A stretch of DNA of 18,539 bases, from positions 1-18,539 of the forward strand of contig DDRC01000192.1 of assembly GCA_002342985.1 (NCBI GenBank). The letters are read 5' to 3'. A program made the translations under genes and the position numbers. The DNA is from Flavobacteriales bacterium UBA2426 (lineage in GTDB: Bacteria; Bacteroidota; Bacteroidia; Flavobacteriales_F; PHOS-HE28). The notes below the pieces were generated by a model. That model did no database searches, had not been told where the DNA came from, and saw only the letters and a list, made by a program, of their open reading frames with translations. Positions 8,301 through 14,596 of the stretch are shown here, in pieces. Position 1 is the first letter of the stretch, and every line of letters starts with the position of its first letter.

Positions 8301-9456
8301 GGCGCCCTGGCCGCTCGTGGGCGGCGCTGACTTCCAGCCTGGACTGAACCCCGATGGGCAGCAGGCCAACACCTTGGCGCAGGTGCGGGAGACGCCCAGC
8401 GTACAGGTGGTGATCACCAAGGACAAGAGCAAGTGGACGCGCTCCGCGGTGCTGGAGCAGGAGTCGAATACCACGCTCAGCCAGGGCGGTGCCATCAAGC
8501 TGGCCCTGCGTGCCTCCCCGAGCATCGACAAGGACGGCCGCAAGTCGGGCACCCCCGGGTGCAATGAGGATGAGGCCACGCTCGGCGGCACGCAGCCGAC
8601 CGGCATGGGCTGGTTCCCCGGCTATGCCATCGACCTGGAGACCGGTGAGCGCCTGAATATGGCCTATGGTGAGAACAGCTTCTGGGGCGGGGAGATCGGC
8701 CGCGACATGATCTGGAACCCGAACGAGGTGTTCACGCTGCCTGCCCCGCAGGGCGAGATTCCATCCCCCTACTTCGGCGGATGCCACTGGATCTACGTCT
8801 TCAAGAACGACCGTCGCCAGTCGGGAGTACAGAACAGGGTGGGCCAGTACGACCAGGGCCAGTACATCTACCAGAACCTGCCCTCGGGCGGTGCGGCGCG
8901 CGCCACGGTGCTGCGTGGCATCGGCTGGGTGGGTAGCGCCATCAGCGTGTCCGGTCGTGAGTTCCTTGGCACGGACGTGCGCATCCGCCTCAATGTGGCC
9001 AAGCCCTACCGGTCCTACACGGACTACGCAGGCAGCCCGGCGCCGATCACCCCTGCGCTGAACGGCGGACTTCCCCTGTACCGCTTCGGGACGGGCGAGT
9101 TCGCCACGGAGACCGGAGTGGCCGATGTGGCCAATGAGTTCCTCGACCGCATCAACGTGGTGCCGAACCCCTACTACGCCTTCAGCGGATACGAGACATC
9201 GCGCCTGGACAACCGGGTGAAGTTCATCAACCTCCCGCAGGTCTGCACCATCTCCATCTACACGGTGAACGGCACCTTGGTGCGCCGTTTCCGCAAGGAC
9301 AACAGCCTCACCTACCTGGACTGGGACCTGAAGAACACGAACAACATCCCCATCGCTGGCGGCGTGTACATCTGTCATGTGGATGTGCCGAACGTCGGCG
9401 AGAAGGTGCTCAAGTGGTTCGGTGTGATGCGCCCGCTCGACCTCCAGAACTTCTAG
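5365..9456 (+). CDS. Giant secreted protein with T9SS-like C-terminal domain
   Basis: A protein of up to 1363 residues with a signal peptide (hydrophobic core about 19-33). The N-terminal third matches a widespread Bacteroidota extracellular family as I recall it: YNNVRAVIENGGNVW, GGLWMGGE, DFWPGPL, an acidic DYNEDGSYNPYDGDYPDY near 219-236, YWIFNDKGDAHTETQGQPIG, NNMTFYNY and a DDFTGCDVRRGLGYVYN block. The middle shows no enzyme motif. The last ~100 residues (from INVVPNPYYAF, about 1260) form a FlgD/T9SS-like beta domain with IYTVNGTLVR and GGVYICHVDV, but the protein continues to GVMRPLDLQNF instead of ending at the usual T9SS signal. It probably reaches the cell surface through T9SS or a related route. 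The ATG at 5365 overlaps the receptor stop; an in-frame ATG at 5386 (MKGLH) is equally plausible and gives a more usual signal peptide. Function beyond surface localisation is unknown. Confidence 0.85.
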   Translation: MNRYRTNMKGLHSATTRTFALSMALPLALVAAAWNPPSTSGMQQRGGGAPKAGACSPATQVTQLDYNNVRAVIENGGNVWTRRSGTGRSGYEVPKTDDFSGANAIYAGGLWMGGESSAGQLKLAAVLYRASGNDFWPGPLNRSDASVTPDVCQAYDKFWTTRRAEAEAHLAWINCVNTPGCDVAELFPEGYSVPPTFLQWPALGDPEVNQDLYLAPFLDYNEDGSYNPYDGDYPDYGFDQTVEDCKNKRRDDPVPLFGDYNIYWIFNDKGDAHTETQGQPIGLEVRAQAFAFSANNEINNMTFYNYTVINWASQTLVNTYFGHFVDPDLGCSNDDFTGCDVRRGLGYVYNWQDVDQACLGAVGYGGPAPPPPAIGVDFFEGPFQDSDGTDNPGPQTYLENFDCVQAQLQGGIPYKGIGIGYGDGIVDNERFGMRAFLYFNREAPNANMTDPSIAGHYYNYLRSIWRNGVEMTHGGNGYDASGNGIRTFYMFPGTTDPVGWGTNCAPQGDWHDEDRTLVDRRFVQSAGPFTLEAGAFNNITVGVVYARSPVGSAASSLGPLRVADDKAQALFDNCFKILDGPDAPDLTIRELDRELILYITNPAGSNNENEAYQELDPIIPLDNGLGGPPYDRFYRFQGYKIYQMKNAEASVADLDNVELARLVYQGDVQDGIGQIINYPYDETIQQVVPTEQVNGADQGIRHAIRITTDRFAQGDPTLVNFKSYYYIAIAYGYNNYEDYNVNEGTGQAFPYVAGRKAAFGSIRTYVGIPHKPGAESFGTRQNANYGDALQITRLEGQGNGNLEIELDQATENAIVASSPWRKDELTYKRGLAPIEVKVVDPLKVPNAQFEVWFQDSITPGNLDDAYWYLKNATTGETAFAQRAIDMPYERLFPEYGISVTIGQAYFRNTYTKPLGLGSIEFADPSKAWLTGIPDADGLSVFNWIRSGNFVDGENTPAQYSDRTGIDDEQTYEKLLGGTWAPWPLVGGADFQPGLNPDGQQANTLAQVRETPSVQVVITKDKSKWTRSAVLEQESNTTLSQGGAIKLALRASPSIDKDGRKSGTPGCNEDEATLGGTQPTGMGWFPGYAIDLETGERLNMAYGENSFWGGEIGRDMIWNPNEVFTLPAPQGEIPSPYFGGCHWIYVFKNDRRQSGVQNRVGQYDQGQYIYQNLPSGGAARATVLRGIGWVGSAISVSGREFLGTDVRIRLNVAKPYRSYTDYAGSPAPITPALNGGLPLYRFGTGEFATETGVADVANEFLDRINVVPNPYYAFSGYETSRLDNRVKFINLPQVCTISIYTVNGTLVRRFRKDNSLTYLDWDLKNTNNIPIAGGVYICHVDVPNVGEKVLKWFGVMRPLDLQNF

Positions 9457-9484
9457 ACCCGACCTGACGAACCGAATCACGGAC

Positions 9485-10534
9485 ATGAAGCGATCGATAT
9501 ACCACGGACCGGTGCTCGCGTGCGCACTGGTGGCTGCAGCGGCAGGCCCAGCCATGGCAGGCAATCCTGACCGGGCCGGCTCGGCCGGTGCCACGCAGTT
9601 GCTGCTCAATCCCTGGGCGCGTTCCTCGGGCTGGAGTATGGCGAATACGGCCAGGGTGAAGGGTGCCGAGGCCATGTTCGGCAACGTGGCGGGCCTATCC
9701 GCGGTGAACAAGACCGAGGTGCTCTTCACCAACATGCAGCTGCCCGGCGCCGGCATGTCGCTCAACAGCGTGGGCCTTGGCCAGAAGCTGGGCGCGAGCG
9801 GAGTGCTCGGCGTAACGGCTTCCGTGCTCTCCTTCGGCGAGCTGGAAGTGTGTACCGTGGACAACCCCGAGGGCGGGCGCGGCGCTTTCCGGCCGAGCCT
9901 ATCCAACATCGGCGTCGCCTACTCGAAGGGCTTCTCCAACAGCATCTTCGGCGGCCTGCTGCTGCGGGTGGTCTCAGAGTCCACCTCCAACGTGCGGGCC
10001 ACCGGCGTATGCTTCGATGCGGGCATCCATTACGTGACCGGTGAGCAGGACAACATCCACTTCGGAATCGCCCTGAAGAACGTGGGACCGGCCATGCAAT
10101 TCAGCGGCGACGGGCTCGCGGTGCAGGGCCTGCTCACCTCCGGCAGCGATCAGCTCACCCTGCAGCAGCGGTCGGGCAATTTCGAGATTCCCTCGCTCCT
10201 GAACATCGGCGCGGCCTACGACTGGCATATCAACGAGATGCACCGCGTGACATTCGCGGGCACCTTCGTGTCCAACTCGTTCACCAGGGACCAGGGCATC
10301 ATCGGCGTGGAGTACGCCTTCCGCAAGATGCTCCACCTCCGCGGCGGCTACCAGTATGAGACGAAGGATGACGCCGAGGAGCGCACCTCCTGGTTCACCG
10401 GGCCGTCCGCAGGCCTCAGCGTCGATTTCCCCTTCGGCGAGGAGAAGAAATCAGCCGTTGCCCTGGACTATGCCTACCGGGCCACGAACCCCTTCGGAGG
10501 CTTCCACAGCCTGGGCATCCGCATCAGCCTCTGA
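9485..10534 (+). CDS. PorV/PorQ-family outer-membrane beta-barrel protein
   Basis: A 349-residue protein with a signal peptide (about 1-25, ending AMA) and the N-terminal signature of the PorV/PorQ family: GSAGATQLLLNPWARSSGWSMANTARVKGAEAMFGNVAGLS, given here in its key parts only (GATQLL, NPWARSSG, EAMFGNVAGLS). The remainder alternates in beta-strand fashion and ends SLGIRISL, as expected of an outer-membrane barrel. Family members PorV and PorQ belong to the T9SS attachment complex; PorV carries cargo C-terminal domains from the translocon SprA to the PorU sortase. The gene lies 28 bases behind the giant protein and is the last of the operon. A dedicated carrier for that protein is the natural inference. 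It could be a paralogue rather than the main PorV, because porU and porQ are not nearby. Confidence 0.85.
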   Translation: MKRSIYHGPVLACALVAAAAGPAMAGNPDRAGSAGATQLLLNPWARSSGWSMANTARVKGAEAMFGNVAGLSAVNKTEVLFTNMQLPGAGMSLNSVGLGQKLGASGVLGVTASVLSFGELEVCTVDNPEGGRGAFRPSLSNIGVAYSKGFSNSIFGGLLLRVVSESTSNVRATGVCFDAGIHYVTGEQDNIHFGIALKNVGPAMQFSGDGLAVQGLLTSGSDQLTLQQRSGNFEIPSLLNIGAAYDWHINEMHRVTFAGTFVSNSFTRDQGIIGVEYAFRKMLHLRGGYQYETKDDAEERTSWFTGPSAGLSVDFPFGEEKKSAVALDYAYRATNPFGGFHSLGIRISL

Positions 10535-10551
10535 ACAACCCCGACTGCGCT

Positions 10552-10586
10552 GGAAGAGGACCTCTCGGGGTCCTCTTCCGTTCTTT
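10552..10586 (+). terminator. Rho-independent terminator of the receptor-cargo-PorV operon
   Basis: A perfect 11-bp stem (10552-10562 GGAAGAGGACC with 10569-10579 GGTCCTCTTCC), a 6-base loop TCTCGG and a following GTTCTTT. It begins 17 bases after the PorV-like stop and ends 21 bases before greA, so it separates the operon from the housekeeping genes. Confidence 0.88.
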
Positions 10587-10607
10587 GCATCACCAGACGC
10601 AACGGCC

Positions 10608-11081
10608 ATGAGCAATCCCGCCTATTACACCGAAGAGGGCTTGAAGAAGCTGCTCGACGAGCTGAACCACATGAAGACGGTGGAGCGCCCGCACATCAGC
10701 CAGCAGATCGCCGATGCACGCGACAAGGGCGACCTGAGCGAGAACGCCGAGTACCATGCCGCCAAGGAGGAGCAGGGCCTGCTGGAGGCTCGCATCGCCA
10801 AGCTCGAAGAGGTCGTGGCGAATGCCCGCGTGATCGACACGAGCCTGGTGGACACCAGCCGGGTTTACATCCACAGCCGCGTGATGGTGCGCCATGTGGA
10901 CAACCAGAGCCAGCGGGAGTTCATCATCGTGGCGGAGAGCGAGGCTGATGTGCGCGTGGGCAAGATCAGCGTGACCTCGCCGATCGGGAAGGGTTTGCTG
11001 GGCAAGGCCAAGGGCGAAGTGGCCGAGGTGGTGACCCCGGCCGGCACCACCCGCTTCGAGATCATCGAGATCAGCCGCTGA
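10608..11081 (+). CDS. greA: Transcription elongation factor GreA
   Basis: A 157-residue cytoplasmic protein, the usual GreA length. It binds RNA polymerase, inserts its coiled coil into the secondary channel and stimulates cleavage of backtracked RNA. The N-terminal coiled coil carries the tip motif GDLSENAEY (41-49) with the two acidic residues Asp42 and Glu45 needed for cleavage. The C-terminal FKBP-like domain contains SPIGKGLLGKAKGE. The frame is open further upstream, but ATG 10608 gives the family-length protein and lies just behind the terminator. The HIT gene follows after 2 bases, so the two are likely co-transcribed. Confidence 0.96.
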   Translation: MSNPAYYTEEGLKKLLDELNHMKTVERPHISQQIADARDKGDLSENAEYHAAKEEQGLLEARIAKLEEVVANARVIDTSLVDTSRVYIHSRVMVRHVDNQSQREFIIVAESEADVRVGKISVTSPIGKGLLGKAKGEVAEVVTPAGTTRFEIIEISR

Positions 11082-11083
11082 CC

Positions 11084-11473
11084 ATGGCGAGCATCTTCAC
11101 GCGCATCATTACCGGTGAGATCCCGTGCCACAAGGTGGGGGAGGATGAACGCTTCCTCGCCTTCCTCGACATCAGCCCGCTGCGCGAGGGGCACACGCTG
11201 GTGGTGCCCAAGGTGGAAGTGGACCGGTTCTTCGACCTCCCCGCCGATGCCCTGGCCGGCATCATGCCCTTTGCCCAGGAGGTGGCGGCGCGCATCCAGC
11301 GCGCCATACCCTGCGACCGCGTGGGTGTGGCCGTGATCGGGCTGGAAGTGCCCCACGCACACGTGCACCTGATCCCCATCGACCGCATGAGCGACATGGA
11401 CTTCACGCGTGAGAAGCTGAAGCTGTCCCCTGCGGAGCTGGCCGCCACGGCCGAGCGCATCCGGAACGCCTGA
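11084..11473 (+). CDS. HIT-family (histidine triad) nucleotide hydrolase
   Basis: A 129-residue cytoplasmic HIT protein. The active site HAHVHLI (91-97) is the complete histidine triad H-x-H-x-H-x-x, and the N-terminal SIFTRIITGEIPCHKVGED block matches the HINT/HinT branch. Such enzymes hydrolyse nucleoside phosphoramidates or related purine nucleotide conjugates; the physiological substrate here cannot be told. It starts 2 bases after greA and ends 3 bases from the convergent ruvC stop. Confidence 0.94.
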   Translation: MASIFTRIITGEIPCHKVGEDERFLAFLDISPLREGHTLVVPKVEVDRFFDLPADALAGIMPFAQEVAARIQRAIPCDRVGVAVIGLEVPHAHVHLIPIDRMSDMDFTREKLKLSPAELAATAERIRNA

Positions 11474-11493
11474 CCGCTACTTCACGCGGTCGG
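11470..11493. terminator. Hairpin spanning the HIT/ruvC convergent junction
   Basis: GACCGC (11472-11477) pairs with GCGGTC (11486-11491) around an 8-base loop, extended by a T-G wobble and a C-G pair. It covers part or all of the stop codons of both convergent genes. There is no T-run, so its role as a terminator is uncertain. Confidence 0.3.
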
Positions 11494-12073
11494 GGTTGCT
11501 GCGGATGAAGCTGCTCCAATCAGCTTTACCCCGCCTGCCGCCTCCCCGAACGGGCCTGGGCACCATGCCTTGCGCGAAATGATGGCAGAGCGCCACGGCC
11601 ACGGCATCGGTGGCATCGGTGCTGGTCGGCAGCTCCGCAAGCCCCAGGATGCTGAGCAGCATGGCGGCCACCTGTTCCTTGCTGGCATTGCCGTTGCCGG
11701 TGATGCTCTGCTTGATGCGCTTGGGCGCGTATTCCACCACCGCCAGCTCACGCTGCAGCGCAGCAGCGATGGCCACGCCCTGCGCCCGGCCCAGCTTGAG
11801 CATGCTCTGCACGTTCTTCCCGAAGAACTGCGCCTCGATGGCCAGCTCATCGGGCCGGTGCCGCTCGATGATGGCCATCGTCTCATTGAAGATGGCGCGG
11901 AGCTTCAGCGTATGGTCGTCCGCGGCGGGAAAGCGGATGGCGCCCGCATCAAGCAGCTTGGCCTTTCCCTGCTCGATGATCAGCACGCCGAATCCCATCA
12001 CCGCCGTCCCTGGGTCGATGCCGAGGATGATGCGCTCGGCCGGTGCGGCCGCCGGGGTACCTTTGATCATCAT
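11477..12073 (-). CDS. ruvC: Holliday-junction endonuclease RuvC
   Basis: A 198-residue Holliday-junction resolvase. It acts as a dimer with RuvAB to cut four-way junctions symmetrically in recombination and repair. The catalytic acidic residues of the RNase-H-like fold are all present: Asp20 in GIDPGTAVMG, Glu80 in ELAIEAQFF, and Asp153 and Asp156 in STDATDAVAVALCHH. The family block KRIKQSITGNGNASKEQV is intact. It is a little longer than E. coli RuvC because of a short N-terminal lead and the tail ending SSFIRSNPDRVK. Two ATGs in tandem (12073 and 12070) are possible starts; the frame continues upstream, but only as a shadow of the divergent gene. It converges with the HIT gene. Confidence 0.95.
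   Translation of the reverse strand: MMIKGTPAAAPAERIILGIDPGTAVMGFGVLIIEQGKAKLLDAGAIRFPAADDHTLKLRAIFNETMAIIERHRPDELAIEAQFFGKNVQSMLKLGRAQGVAIAAALQRELAVVEYAPKRIKQSITGNGNASKEQVAAMLLSILGLAELPTSTDATDAVAVALCHHFAQGMVPRPVRGGGRRGKADWSSFIRSNPDRVK
12058..12065 (+). promoter_or_regulatory. Candidate -7 box TACCTTTG for the flippase-like gene
   Basis: A perfect match to the Bacteroidota -7 consensus TAnnTTTG, lying within the first codons of ruvC on the opposite strand. Transcription would begin near 12072, about 25 bases before the GTG start at 12098. TCG stands at the -33 position in place of TTG. Confidence 0.5.
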
Positions 12074-12087
12074 CGCGCCTATGCCGA

Positions 12088-12095
12088 CGAAGGTA
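12088..12095 (-). promoter_or_regulatory. Candidate -7 box TACCTTCG for ruvC
   Basis: Minus-strand TACCTTCG with TGG at the -33 position (19-base spacer) lies 14 bases before the ruvC ATG. It faces the plus-strand box at 12058-12065, so the two predicted transcripts would overlap by about 10 bases at their 5' ends. Confidence 0.5.
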
Positions 12096-12097
12096 CC

Positions 12098-13057
12098 GTG
12101 AGCCGACGCACCATCCAGCTGATACGGTGGGGCGTCTTCCTCCTGGCCGGCACGTTCCTCTACCTGCGCCTGGCGGGCGGCACGGGCGGGGCGGACCTGG
12201 CCTCCGCGTGGGCCCTGCTCGGTGAGAATGAGGGCGCCTTGGTGATCGGCGGGGTCATGCTCCTCATGCTGGTGAACTGGGGGCTGGAGTCCCGCAAATG
12301 GAGGATCCTGGTGCGCCAGGTGGAGGCGCTCTCCGTGGGGCGGGCCTTCGCTGCGACCATCGCGGGCACGAGCATCGGCCTCATCACGCCCAATCGGGTA
12401 GGGGAGTTCGTCGGGCGCGTGCTCTTCCTGGCTCCTGAGCACCGGGTCGCCGCCAGCTTCGCGACAGCGGTGGGCAGCATCGCCCAGTTCGTGACCACCG
12501 TGGTGCTGGGCCTGGCGGGCCTTATGGCCATGGCGCTGCGGAGCGGCGGTGAGGAGGCTGTGCCGTATGCCTTCGGATGGATCGGATTGTGCGGCCTGGT
12601 GGCGGCGGGCACGCTGCTCCTGTATTTCAACCCGGATCTCCTGCGCGCTGTGCTGGCCCGGGTGCCGGTCGTGCGGCGGTGGGAGCGCCATGCCGGGGTA
12701 CTTGAGCGATTCGGCCCCGTCCTGCTGCTGCGGGTACTGGGCCTGAGCGCGGCGCGCTATGCGGTGTTCACCCTGCAGTTCGCGCTGCTCCTCGGCCTCC
12801 TGGCCGGGATCGGCCCGGGCCAGAGCCTGCCTGTGATCCCCGCCGTATTCCTCCTTTCCACGCTCATCCCCACGGTGATGCTGACCGAGTTGGGCGTGCG
12901 CGGTTCCGTGGCGGTGGCATTGCTGGCAGCCGGTCCGGCGAGCGACCAAGGCGTCTTCATCGCCAGCCTGGTGCTCTGGGTGGTGAACCTGGCGATCCCT
13001 GCCGTGGCCGGCAGCCTGCTGCTGCTCGTGGCGAAGATCCGAACGACCGCGTCATGA
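12098..13057 (+). CDS. Flippase-like integral membrane protein (LPG synthase TM / YbhN family)
   Basis: A 319-residue, strongly hydrophobic inner-membrane protein with about seven or eight predicted membrane segments. The first is near residues 9-26 (WGVFLLAGTFLYL), later ones include GALVIGGVMLLMLVNW, FVTTVVLGLAGLMAMAL and a final IASLVLWVVNLAIPAVAGSL. The blocks LITPNRVGEFVGR and LIPTVMLTELGVRGSVA match the family that contains the membrane part of lysyl-phosphatidylglycerol synthase and YbhN-type proteins, some of which are thought to flip lipids or lipid-linked sugars. No synthase domain is attached. The start is a GTG, because no upstream ATG fits without running into ruvC. The stop overlaps the glycosyltransferase start by ATGA, so the pair is translationally coupled and probably works on one lipid-linked product. 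Confidence 0.83.
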   Translation: MSRRTIQLIRWGVFLLAGTFLYLRLAGGTGGADLASAWALLGENEGALVIGGVMLLMLVNWGLESRKWRILVRQVEALSVGRAFAATIAGTSIGLITPNRVGEFVGRVLFLAPEHRVAASFATAVGSIAQFVTTVVLGLAGLMAMALRSGGEEAVPYAFGWIGLCGLVAAGTLLLYFNPDLLRAVLARVPVVRRWERHAGVLERFGPVLLLRVLGLSAARYAVFTLQFALLLGLLAGIGPGQSLPVIPAVFLLSTLIPTVMLTELGVRGSVAVALLAAGPASDQGVFIASLVLWVVNLAIPAVAGSLLLLVAKIRTTAS

Positions 13058-14187
13058 CCGCATCGATCCTGCTGGCTATCGGCCTGTTCCTCCTTGCTGC
13101 GGCCCAAGCGGCCGTCATCGGCAGGTGGCGATCGGCCTTGGCGGAGCGCACGGAGCCCGCGCACGGCGCTGCCGCAACCCTTCCGCGTATCGCCGTGGTA
13201 GTGCCCGCACGCGATGAGGAGGCCCGCATTGCCGCCGTGCTTCAGGATCTCCACGCCCAACGCTACCCGCGGGAGCTCGTTGAGGTGCTGGTGGTGGATG
13301 ACGCCAGCACGGACCGCACCGCCGCCATCGCCAAGGGCATGCAGCGCACCTGGCCGGCGCTGCAAGTGCTGCCCAGCCGCGGGACCGGCAAGAAGGCCGC
13401 GATCGCCACCGGCGTGCGTGCGGCGGGCGCCGACCTCATCCTCCTCACCGATGCGGATGTGCGGTTCGGGCCAGACCGCTTGCGGCGGATCGCAGAGGCC
13501 ATGTCCGCCACGGGCAGTGACATGCTCATCCTGCCGGTCTGGACGGAGGGTGAAGGCCTCATCGGCAGGCTGCAGCAGGAGGAGCAGGCGGCCCTGCTCG
13601 GCATGGCCATGGGCAGCGCATGCGCAGGTGCGCCCACACTGGCCTATGGCGCCAACCTCGCCTTCCGGAAAGGGGCTTTCGATGCCGTTGGCGGCTACGC
13701 GGGCGACCGCTTCGCGAGCGGTGATGACCTCTTCCTGCTCCGCCGACTCCAACAGCAGGGACGGCCCATCGGTGCGCTGTTCCATCCCGATGCCCTCGTC
13801 ACCACCCCTGCAGTGTCCGGCCTACGCGCATTCGTCGCGCAGCGGCTCCGGTGGGCCGGCAAGATGAGCGGTGCACCGGCCCCGATGGCGGTGCTCGGCG
13901 CACTGGCCCTGCTCTGGCCTTGGGCCCTTGCCGCGCGCACCGCCACGTTCAGCCTGTCGGCCGCCATGGGCCAGCACGGATTGCTGCAGGTGCTGCTCAT
14001 CGCCGCGTCTTGGCTGCTCTGGCTGATGCCAGTGGTGTGCCTGGTGGGCGAAGCAAGGGCCGCAGCAGGAAGGCCGGGCCATCCGTTCGCAACGGTGCTG
14101 GCCTGCGCGGCCTTCGCCATCTACGCTCCGCTGTTGGCCGTGGCCTCTATGTTCGTCCGGCCGGCATGGAAGGGGCGCCGGGTATGA
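13054..14187 (+). CDS. Membrane-bound family 2 glycosyltransferase
   Basis: A 377-residue GT2 enzyme with one N-terminal membrane segment (about 4-22) and two or three C-terminal ones (roughly 280-298, 310-330, 345-366). The GT-A catalytic domain lies between, with the nucleotide-binding VVPARDEE (49-56) and VDDASTD (81-87), the metal-binding Asp-Ala-Asp at 133-135, the acidic SGDD (222-225) and QRLRW (263-267). Together these are the D, DxD, D, Q/RxxRW pattern of inverting, membrane-bound GT2 enzymes. It would use a nucleotide sugar on the cytoplasmic face; the acceptor, probably a lipid or growing polymer, cannot be read from the sequence. Its start overlaps the flippase-like gene, and its end is 6 bases from the convergent DUF3127 stop. 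Confidence 0.9.
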   Translation: MTASILLAIGLFLLAAAQAAVIGRWRSALAERTEPAHGAAATLPRIAVVVPARDEEARIAAVLQDLHAQRYPRELVEVLVVDDASTDRTAAIAKGMQRTWPALQVLPSRGTGKKAAIATGVRAAGADLILLTDADVRFGPDRLRRIAEAMSATGSDMLILPVWTEGEGLIGRLQQEEQAALLGMAMGSACAGAPTLAYGANLAFRKGAFDAVGGYAGDRFASGDDLFLLRRLQQQGRPIGALFHPDALVTTPAVSGLRAFVAQRLRWAGKMSGAPAPMAVLGALALLWPWALAARTATFSLSAAMGQHGLLQVLLIAASWLLWLMPVVCLVGEARAAAGRPGHPFATVLACAAFAIYAPLLAVASMFVRPAWKGRRV

Positions 14188-14193
14188 GCCCGC

Positions 14194-14592
14194 TCAGAAC
14201 GGCAGGTCGTCCTCGTCGCCACCGGTGATGGGAGGCATATCGGCTGCGGTGGGCGGAGGAGCGGCCTGCCGGGTGCCGCTGCCATACCCGCCAGCTGCGG
14301 GCGCTGCGCCGCTTCGGTCGATGCGGTTGCCGCTGAGGCTCAGGAAGTACTTGGTGACGCCGTCGCGCCCGGTCCACTCGCGGCCGTTCACGTAGCAGGT
14401 CACCGTCACCTCATCGCCGGGGTTGAACCCGTCGAGGAGGTTCGTGCGGTCCTGGGTGAACTCTACCGGGATGTGCTGCGGGCGCTGGCCGCTGGGCTCG
14501 GTGATCACGAGCTCGCGCTTGCTGAATTTGTCGCTGACCTGTTGGGTCTTGCCGACCACCTTCACGGTGCCGGTGATGGTGACTTGTGCCAT
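14194..14592 (-). CDS. DUF3127 protein with SSB-like acidic C-terminal tip
   Basis: A 132-residue protein matching, from memory, the Bacteroidota family DUF3127. The first ~92 residues look like one OB-type beta barrel (VTITGTVKVVG, FSKRELVIT, GDEVTVTCYVNGREW, YFLSLSGNRI). Then follow a flexible Gly/Ala/Pro-rich linker and a C-terminal DEDDLPF. This domain-linker-acidic-tip plan is that of single-stranded DNA-binding protein SSB, whose last residues (DDDIPF in E. coli) recruit repair and replication enzymes. DNA binding has not been shown from the sequence. It is preceded, 4 bases away, by the flavin reductase gene on the same strand, and the two are probably one operon. Confidence 0.85.
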   Translation of the reverse strand: MAQVTITGTVKVVGKTQQVSDKFSKRELVITEPSGQRPQHIPVEFTQDRTNLLDGFNPGDEVTVTCYVNGREWTGRDGVTKYFLSLSGNRIDRSGAAPAAGGYGSGTRQAAPPPTAADMPPITGGDEDDLPF

Positions 14593-14596
14593 GGTA

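Noticed and set aside
7006..9909. A 967-codon open frame antisense to the giant protein and the start of the PorV-like gene
   Set aside because: Same composition effect; it spans two real genes and an intergenic gap and shows no recognisable domain.
11570..12097. N-terminal extension of the flippase-like gene to 495 codons
   Set aside because: The extra part is antisense to ruvC and shows no membrane segments; the GTG at 12098 directly precedes the first membrane helix.
12074..12949. Upstream extension of the ruvC frame to a total of 490 codons, as a fusion protein
   Set aside because: The extension is antisense to the flippase-like gene and of low complexity; RuvC homology begins right after the two ATGs at 12073 and 12070.
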